Assembly: GCA_934700265.1 (NCBI GenBank)
Contig: CAKUXH010000025.1
Span: 1-11,474 of the forward strand
Length of the DNA: 11,474 bases
Direction of reading: 5' to 3'
Source: an uncultured Opitutales bacterium
GTDB lineage: Bacteria; Verrucomicrobiota; Verrucomicrobiia; Opitutales; UBA9783
The notes under the pieces were generated by a model, which was not told the DNA's origin, did not search any database, and saw only the letters and a program-made list of their open reading frames with translations. The position numbers and the translations under genes are program-made. Shown here one piece after another: positions 6,676-11,474 of this stretch (positions are counted from its first letter, which is position 1; every line of letters begins with the position of its first letter).

Positions 6676-9315
6676 TTATACTAAGAGTTTCTTTAAAGCT
6701 TCTCTCTTTTGTATATTTTCTTCCATTAGTTTTCGAACACCAGCAACAACATTTTCAGGAGCATGGGCTGTAAATCGTTCATTAGAAAGTTTTTGTTCTG
6801 CTGAAGCGATATGCTTGTTTAATTCTTCAATTTCTTTTTGAATAGCTTCTGTATCATTTGCATTTTTCTTTTTTAAAAGAAGGAAAAATGTACCCCACAA
6901 AGTAACTATCTTTGGCATTGCTTCTGGAATATCGTTGACGATAGATAAAGTTTGTAAACCAACTAATTGCGTTATTAATTGTTCATGTTGTTGAAATAAA
7001 TGTTTATATTTTTCTTCTAAAATAACAACCATACTTTCGGTTTTACTTGAAGCAACCCCATTTTCGGCCTTAAAGGCGCGTAATTTGCTTACAAGTGTTC
7101 TTAGTTGTTCAATAGAGTTAATAGTAACTATATCAAAGGTATTGTGTTGTTGTAAAAAATGTTCTAGACTTTGTGGATCCCATCCAGCATTTTGAATCAG
7201 ATCAGAGCCTAAGCTTAATTGAGTCCATAACTCTTCTGTGATGTAAGGAGCGTAAGGTTCAAGCATAATAAGTATTTGCCTTAAAAATAAATCTTGAACA
7301 GCTAAACAATGTTTTACTTGATGTTTTTGTACTTCAAGATACCAGTCGCAAAAAACGTTTTTGAAGCATTGCTGTAAGAGCTTAATCGCAGAGCTAAATT
7401 CATACTTAGATAATAATTTTTCATATTCTAGCATTGTTTGATGGAGAACTGAAAGTAAATGGTTATCATAGATAGATAGGGGACCATAGGCTTTTATAGC
7501 ACTTAATAAATCATTTAGTGTTTGATAAGTTTGTATGTTACCTTGCATTTGCCGGAAGCGGCAAGCATTCCATAGCTTTGTACAAAAATTTCTTCCTTGG
7601 GTCAGAAAACGATCATCAAAACGAATATCTTGTCCTTGAGGGGCAATGGAAAGAAGCCCTATGCGAACGCCATCTGCTCCAAAATCGCGAATTAAATCAA
7701 GAGGGTCTGGTGAATTTCCTAAACTTTTTGACATTTTACGTCCAATTGAATCTCGTACAATTCCAGTTAGATAAATGTTTTTAAAAGGTATACGTTGTTC
7801 CAAAGGGCGATCTTCTAAAAACTCCAAAGAGGCAATGATCATTCGTGTAATCCAGAAGAAAAGAATATCTGGACCTGATACTAAGGTATTGCTTGGGAAA
7901 AAGTCATTAAAGAATTGTTTATCTTTTACGGAATTGCTTAACCAATTAAGTGTTCCTAAAGGCCACAACCAAGAGGAAAACCACGTATCCATAACATCTG
8001 GATCTTGTTCCCAATTTTCTGGATCGTTAGGTCCATTTACGGATACATGTAAAATATTTTTATCAGATTTATTGTACCAAACTGGGATACGATGTCCCCA
8101 CCAGAGTTGGCGGCTAATACACCAATCTTGAATATTTTCTAACCAATGGAGATAAGTTTTTATCCATCGTTGCGGCCAAAAATTGATAAGTTTTTTTTCA
8201 GCAATTGCTTTTGCTTCTTCGATTTTAGGATAACGTACAAACCATTGTTCTGATAAACGTGGTTCTATTGGCACATCAGCGCGTTCAGAATAGCCAACTG
8301 CATGATCATAAGGTTTTTCTTCTAAGAGTAAATTTTTTTCTTTTAAAGTTTTAACGACCGCTTTTCTTGCTTCGAAACGATCCATGCCTTCAAATGGGGC
8401 ACCATTTTTATTAATAATACCACGCTCATTTAAAACTTCGATGAAAGGTAAATTGTGACGTTGTCCAACTGAAAAATCGATAGGATCATGAGCAGGTGTA
8501 ATTTTAAGAGCTCCTGTTCCAAATTCACGATCAACAACTGAATCCGTGATAATTGGAATTGTACGTTTTTCATCGAATGGACATTGGGCATGTAAACCAA
8601 CAAGGGCTTGATATCTAGGATCATCGGGATGTACAGCTAAAGCAACATCTCCCATAATTGTTTCTGGGCGAGTTGTTGCAATATTTAAAAAAGTTCCTGG
8701 TTTTTCTACAATTGGATATTTAAAGGTGTATAAAAAAGCAGGTGTTTGTTTCATAATGACTTCTTCATCACTTAATGCGGTTTGTGAAACAGGGCACCAA
8801 TTAACTAAACGTTTGCCTTTATAGATATATCCGCGTTCATAAAGCTTAACAAAAGCTGTTAAAACGCCTCGAGAATATTCTGGATCTAAAGTGTAAGTAG
8901 CGTGGCTCCAATCGCAAGAAACCCCCAAGGTCTTTAATTGTTCAAAAATGATATTACCGTGTTCTTTTCGCCATGCTTGTACGCGTTGTAGGAAAGATTT
9001 ACGTCCCAGTTTTTGCCGAGATAAACCTTCCTTTTTTAAAACTTTTTCAACTTTGCTTTGAGTTGCAATTCCAGCATGATCGGTTCCAGGAATCCAAAGA
9101 ACATCCTTGCCATTGATACGTGCCCAACGGCATAAAACATCCTGGATGGTATTATTGAGTGTATGGCCCATGTGTAATATTCCAGTGACATTAGGCGGTG
9201 GCATAAAAACGGTGAAGGTAGGTTTGCCATCATGCTTTGCTTCAAAGCAGTGAGCTTCTTGCCAGTATTTATTCCATTTTTCCTCAATATCTGCGGGTAT
9301 ATATGTTTTTTCCAT
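6676..9315 (-). CDS. valS: valyl-tRNA synthetase
   Basis: A cytoplasmic class I synthetase that charges tRNA-Val and edits mischarged threonine. Starting at the ATG at 9315 gives 879 residues beginning MEKTYIPADIEEKW. Further in-frame starts exist at 9324 and 9330 (ATG) and 9345 (TTG), but the family begins close to the chosen one. The Rossmann signature is PPPNVTGILHMGH (39-51, HIGH form HMGH). The editing domain spans about 190-340 with ATTRPETIMGD (213-223). DWCISRQLWWGHRIPVWY is at 397-414, DTWFSSWLWP at 443-452 and GRKMSKSLGN at 525-534 (KMSKS 527-531). The anticodon-binding helical domain covers roughly 590-760. A C-terminal coiled coil (about 822-879) contains the family wording LSNERFTAHAPENVV. 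No Shine-Dalgarno is visible. It heads the minus-strand run, with the ketoacyl synthase gene 63 bases downstream. Confidence 0.97.
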   Translation of the reverse strand: MEKTYIPADIEEKWNKYWQEAHCFEAKHDGKPTFTVFMPPPNVTGILHMGHTLNNTIQDVLCRWARINGKDVLWIPGTDHAGIATQSKVEKVLKKEGLSRQKLGRKSFLQRVQAWRKEHGNIIFEQLKTLGVSCDWSHATYTLDPEYSRGVLTAFVKLYERGYIYKGKRLVNWCPVSQTALSDEEVIMKQTPAFLYTFKYPIVEKPGTFLNIATTRPETIMGDVALAVHPDDPRYQALVGLHAQCPFDEKRTIPIITDSVVDREFGTGALKITPAHDPIDFSVGQRHNLPFIEVLNERGIINKNGAPFEGMDRFEARKAVVKTLKEKNLLLEEKPYDHAVGYSERADVPIEPRLSEQWFVRYPKIEEAKAIAEKKLINFWPQRWIKTYLHWLENIQDWCISRQLWWGHRIPVWYNKSDKNILHVSVNGPNDPENWEQDPDVMDTWFSSWLWPLGTLNWLSNSVKDKQFFNDFFPSNTLVSGPDILFFWITRMIIASLEFLEDRPLEQRIPFKNIYLTGIVRDSIGRKMSKSLGNSPDPLDLIRDFGADGVRIGLLSIAPQGQDIRFDDRFLTQGRNFCTKLWNACRFRQMQGNIQTYQTLNDLLSAIKAYGPLSIYDNHLLSVLHQTMLEYEKLLSKYEFSSAIKLLQQCFKNVFCDWYLEVQKHQVKHCLAVQDLFLRQILIMLEPYAPYITEELWTQLSLGSDLIQNAGWDPQSLEHFLQQHNTFDIVTINSIEQLRTLVSKLRAFKAENGVASSKTESMVVILEEKYKHLFQQHEQLITQLVGLQTLSIVNDIPEAMPKIVTLWGTFFLLLKKKNANDTEAIQKEIEELNKHIASAEQKLSNERFTAHAPENVVAGVRKLMEENIQKREALKKLLV

Positions 9316-9387
9316 GAGAACCATAACCATTCTATTCAGCGACAAATATTAACTTTCGTCAATAATATGTATAAAAAAGTTTTTGAA

Positions 9388-9393
9388 ATTATA
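9388..9393 (-). promoter_or_regulatory. candidate -10 element for valS
   Basis: Read on the minus strand this is a perfect TATAAT. Transcription would begin near 9381, about 65 bases before the valS ATG. The -35 position (9411-9416, TGATGT on the minus strand) is poor and there is no extended TG, so support is weak. I see no T-box or other leader structure between here and valS. Confidence 0.28.
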
Positions 9394-9510
9394 AAATAAA
9401 TTACTTGCAAACATCAGGATTACCAATTTCTCATTATTAGCGGTTTAGTTTTAATGAATTCAATCAGCCATTTTGTGGGGTTGATCTTACTTATCATCGT
9501 AAAAAACTAA

Positions 9511-9539
9511 TTGACAAAACATTAAAAAATACGTAAAAT
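9511..9539 (+). promoter_or_regulatory. sigma-70 promoter of the repeat protein-mlaE operon
   Basis: A perfect -35 TTGACA (9511-9516) and a 5-of-6 -10 TAAAAT (9534-9539) are separated by exactly 17 bases. This is the best promoter in the window. The expected start is near 9546, only about 3 bases before the ATG at 9549, so the mRNA would be nearly leaderless. The rest of the divergent region 9316-9510 shows no RNA gene or clear operator. Confidence 0.7.
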
Positions 9540-9548
9540 TTAAATAAG

Positions 9549-10937
9549 ATGAGAAAAAGGGGGCTTAGTTTTTTTTTGTGCATCATTAGCTTATTAATTA
9601 TAAGCATAAATAATGTTTTTGCAAAAAAATATTTAAATTATTTAAAAGATAGAAACAAACAGGTACAAGCGAAGCAAGTTTATCCACCTTTTGCTGTTTG
9701 GTATTATGAATATGATGGTAAATTTAAAGATGTTTTCTTTTATCCATTGGGACAATGTAATTATGAAAAAAATCGTATTTATTGGCGAACGTTTTTAGGT
9801 TTATTTAGCTACGATATTCATTTTCATAAGCAACAAACCTATGCTGAAGGAAAATTTTTCCCATTTTATTTTTTTAAAAAAGGTTTCGGACAAGAGAATG
9901 ATTATGCTGCAGTATGGCCTTTATGTGGGACTGTTAAAACGTTTTTGGGAAAAGATCGTGCTGATTGGTTTTTATGGCCGTTTTGGGTTAAAACAATCAA
10001 TAATCAAACAATGAATTACTGGTTCCCGTGGCCTATTATGAATTATCGATGTGGTATCAGTCATGGATTTGGATTTTGGCCGATAGGAGGTCATTTTTAT
10101 CAAAAAGGTGTTTATGACGATCGATATATGCTTTGGCCATTAATATATCACCGAAAAGATTTTGATAAAAATACTATAAAGAGAGGTTTTCTTCCGTTTT
10201 ATGCTTATGAAAAAACACCAAAAATAAAAGATTTATCGATTGTTTGGCCTATTTGGGGACATCGTCACGAATATGATAAACATTACGAAGAACATCGAAT
10301 TTTATGGCCATTATGGGTTCAAGCAAAAGGAGATGATCGTTTAATTAATCGATGGGGACCTTTTTACACTTATTCAGAAAATAAACATAGAAAGTCTAGT
10401 AAAACATGGTATTTATGGCCTTTTATTAAGCAGCAAAATTGGCAAGAGAAAGGTATAGATTTTCATCAAGAGCAATTTTTATACTTTATTTTTTGGCATC
10501 AAGAGCAAAAAAATCACACAAATGGTAAAATTTTAGGAAATAAAACTCATTTTTGGCCGATATATAGTTATTGGAATAATGGTCAAGGACATGAACAAAT
10601 GCAAATGTTGAGTCCATTTGAAGTATTTTTCCAATCAAATCAAATGGTACGTGATTTATATACACCCTTTTTTAATTTGTTTCGTTACGATAAAAATAAT
10701 GATGTTATAAAGCAGTCTTTTTTATTTAATTGGATAAGAGAAGAGCGTAAGGGAAGGGATGTTTATTTTCATTGGTCAGGAGTGATAGATTATAAAAACA
10801 CAACTGAAGAAAGGCTATTTTCATTATTAAAAGGGTTGTTAGAATGTAGAAAAGTTAAAGGAGAAACAACTTGTCGTTTGTTTTGGATACCATTGAAAAA
10901 CTCTAAAAAAACCATGAAAGATAGTAAATTATTATGA
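9549..10937 (+). CDS. exported tryptophan-rich W-P-[LIF] repeat protein, unknown function
   Basis: I do not recognise a named family. The 462-residue product starts with a classical Sec signal peptide: basic MRKR, a hydrophobic core at about 7-21, and a likely cleavage after VFA (23-25). There is no lipobox cysteine. The mature part is filled with a short repeat, a hydrophobic or aromatic residue, then P, then L, I or F, flanked by aromatics and followed by a polar turn. Clear W-P copies begin at 123, 143, 161, 177, 196, 233, 253, 290 and 336. Weaker copies near 65, 84, 104, 215, 270, 311, 355, 372 and 391 keep the spacing of about 17-23. There are 24 tryptophans (about 5%). This periodicity suggests repeated beta-strands, as in a barrel or solenoid at the outer membrane, but the C-terminus (DSKLL) is not the usual barrel-ending aromatic. 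It overlaps mlaE by ATGA, which suggests a role in envelope lipid traffic. The start is fixed by the signal peptide. Confidence 0.85.
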   Translation: MRKRGLSFFLCIISLLIISINNVFAKKYLNYLKDRNKQVQAKQVYPPFAVWYYEYDGKFKDVFFYPLGQCNYEKNRIYWRTFLGLFSYDIHFHKQQTYAEGKFFPFYFFKKGFGQENDYAAVWPLCGTVKTFLGKDRADWFLWPFWVKTINNQTMNYWFPWPIMNYRCGISHGFGFWPIGGHFYQKGVYDDRYMLWPLIYHRKDFDKNTIKRGFLPFYAYEKTPKIKDLSIVWPIWGHRHEYDKHYEEHRILWPLWVQAKGDDRLINRWGPFYTYSENKHRKSSKTWYLWPFIKQQNWQEKGIDFHQEQFLYFIFWHQEQKNHTNGKILGNKTHFWPIYSYWNNGQGHEQMQMLSPFEVFFQSNQMVRDLYTPFFNLFRYDKNNDVIKQSFLFNWIREERKGRDVYFHWSGVIDYKNTTEERLFSLLKGLLECRKVKGETTCRLFWIPLKNSKKTMKDSKLL

Positions 10938-11474
10938 AGATTTTAAAAGATTGGGGATATGCTTTTGCTTTGTTGTGGAGTTCATTAAGAGAATTACGTT
11001 TTCTTCCACGGCAATGGCATCGTTGCATTGAGCATAGTTGTAACATGGGCTACAAAACATTACCTATTGTAGGTATTCTTAGCTTATTTATGGGAGGTAT
11101 TCTTGCTTTACAAACTGGTTATAGCTTAAGCAAATTACCGGGGGTTCAAAGTTTTTTGGGCAGCATAGTTGGTTTATCTATGTGTCGAGAGTTAGGTCCA
11201 TTAATGACAGCTTTCCTTTTAACAGGACGTGTAGGATCTGCGATAACTGCAGAATTATCATCTATGTCTGTGTATCAGGAAATTGATGCCTTAAAAACAA
11301 TGAATCTTTCCCCTGTACGTTTACTAGTGATGCCGCGGGTATTGGGGGGATTACTTATGATGCCTTTTTTGACAATGTTTTCGAACGTACTCGGTTGGGT
11401 AGGGGGTTGGATCGTTGTTAAATCCGTTAACATAATAACGATCGATGGAGGTATTTACTGGCGAAGTTTAAAAC
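10934..11474 (+). CDS. mlaE: MlaE-type ABC transporter permease, 3' end outside the window
   Basis: The first 180 residues of an inner-membrane permease of the MlaE/Ttg2B/YrbE family (about 255-260 residues), cut by the window edge with no stop. Such permeases work with an MlaF ATPase and an MlaD (MCE-domain) protein to move phospholipids between the inner and outer membranes. An amphipathic N-terminal helix (MKILKDWGYAFALLW) precedes hydrophobic segments at about 43-62, 75-98 and 136-163. The family signature is clear: CRELGPLMTAFLLTGRVGSA at 84-103, then ITAELSSMSVYQEIDALKTM at 104-123. The start lies in the ATGA overlap with the repeat-protein stop and no strong Shine-Dalgarno is present, so translation is probably coupled. 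Genes for the ATPase and the MCE protein may follow beyond the window. Confidence 0.95.
   Translation, partial: MKILKDWGYAFALLWSSLRELRFLPRQWHRCIEHSCNMGYKTLPIVGILSLFMGGILALQTGYSLSKLPGVQSFLGSIVGLSMCRELGPLMTAFLLTGRVGSAITAELSSMSVYQEIDALKTMNLSPVRLLVMPRVLGGLLMMPFLTMFSNVLGWVGGWIVVKSVNIITIDGGIYWRSLK

Noticed and set aside
7518-8131. Plus-strand reading frames of 88 and 118 codons inside valS
   Set aside because: They lie antisense to a fully conserved, intact valS coding region and have no recognisable domain; they are shadows of its codon use.
9316-9510. Divergent intergenic region examined for a tRNA, small RNA, T-box leader or sigma-54 (-24/-12) promoter
   Set aside because: No cloverleaf, T-box core or GG-N10-GC pair with the expected flanks was found; only the weak TATAAT for valS stands out.
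9900-10620. Recurring TATGGCC/TTTGGCC strings in the repeat-protein gene as a possible DNA tandem repeat or binding-site array
   Set aside because: They are in frame and encode the W-P core of the protein repeat; the DNA between copies is not conserved, so the repeat is selected at protein level.

Overview
The window is an AT-rich chromosomal segment (by eye about one third G+C) of a Gram-negative bacterium. The outer membrane is indicated by a Kdo transferase for LPS core (waaA) and an MlaE-type lipid-transport permease. Several sequence flavours point to the PVC group, most likely Verrucomicrobiota: the ValS wording SERADVPIEPRLSEQWF and FSSWLWP, and a divergent ketoacyl synthase carrying NSFGMLGIN. 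This assignment rests on remembered family resemblance and was not tested by a search. The genes are intact, densely packed and mostly housekeeping. I see no insertion sequence, CRISPR array, phage gene, tRNA or rRNA.

Layout. (1) 1-256 is an AT-rich leader with one or two candidate sigma-70 promoters. (2) 257-3695, plus strand: rpoN (sigma-54), sucC and sucD form a compact operon, with 2 bases between rpoN and sucC and an ATGA overlap between sucC and sucD. It is closed by a strong palindromic terminator at 3702-3727. (3) 9315 down to 3748, minus strand: valS, a FabF-like ketoacyl-ACP synthase, a small dedicated acyl carrier protein, and waaA. A hairpin between the ACP gene and waaA may attenuate read-through. 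(4) 9316-9548 is the divergent intergenic region, with a very good sigma-70 promoter for the plus strand. (5) 9549-11474, plus strand: a secreted tryptophan-rich repeat protein of unknown function, overlapping by ATGA with mlaE, which runs off the window end.

How the genes fit together. SucCD makes ATP (or GTP) at the succinyl-CoA step of the TCA cycle and is co-transcribed with the alternative sigma factor. The ACP and ketoacyl synthase look like a specialised pair rather than the main fatty-acid synthesis set. Their place next to waaA suggests an acyl chain for an envelope lipid. The last block couples an exported protein, with about 18 repeats of roughly 19 residues built on W-P-[LIF], to the Mla lipid-transport permease. 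It is the most promising uncharacterised element here: a possible envelope partner of a lipid transporter.

Almost no gene has a recognisable Shine-Dalgarno sequence. The clear exception is sucD. The repeat-protein gene appears to give a nearly leaderless mRNA.
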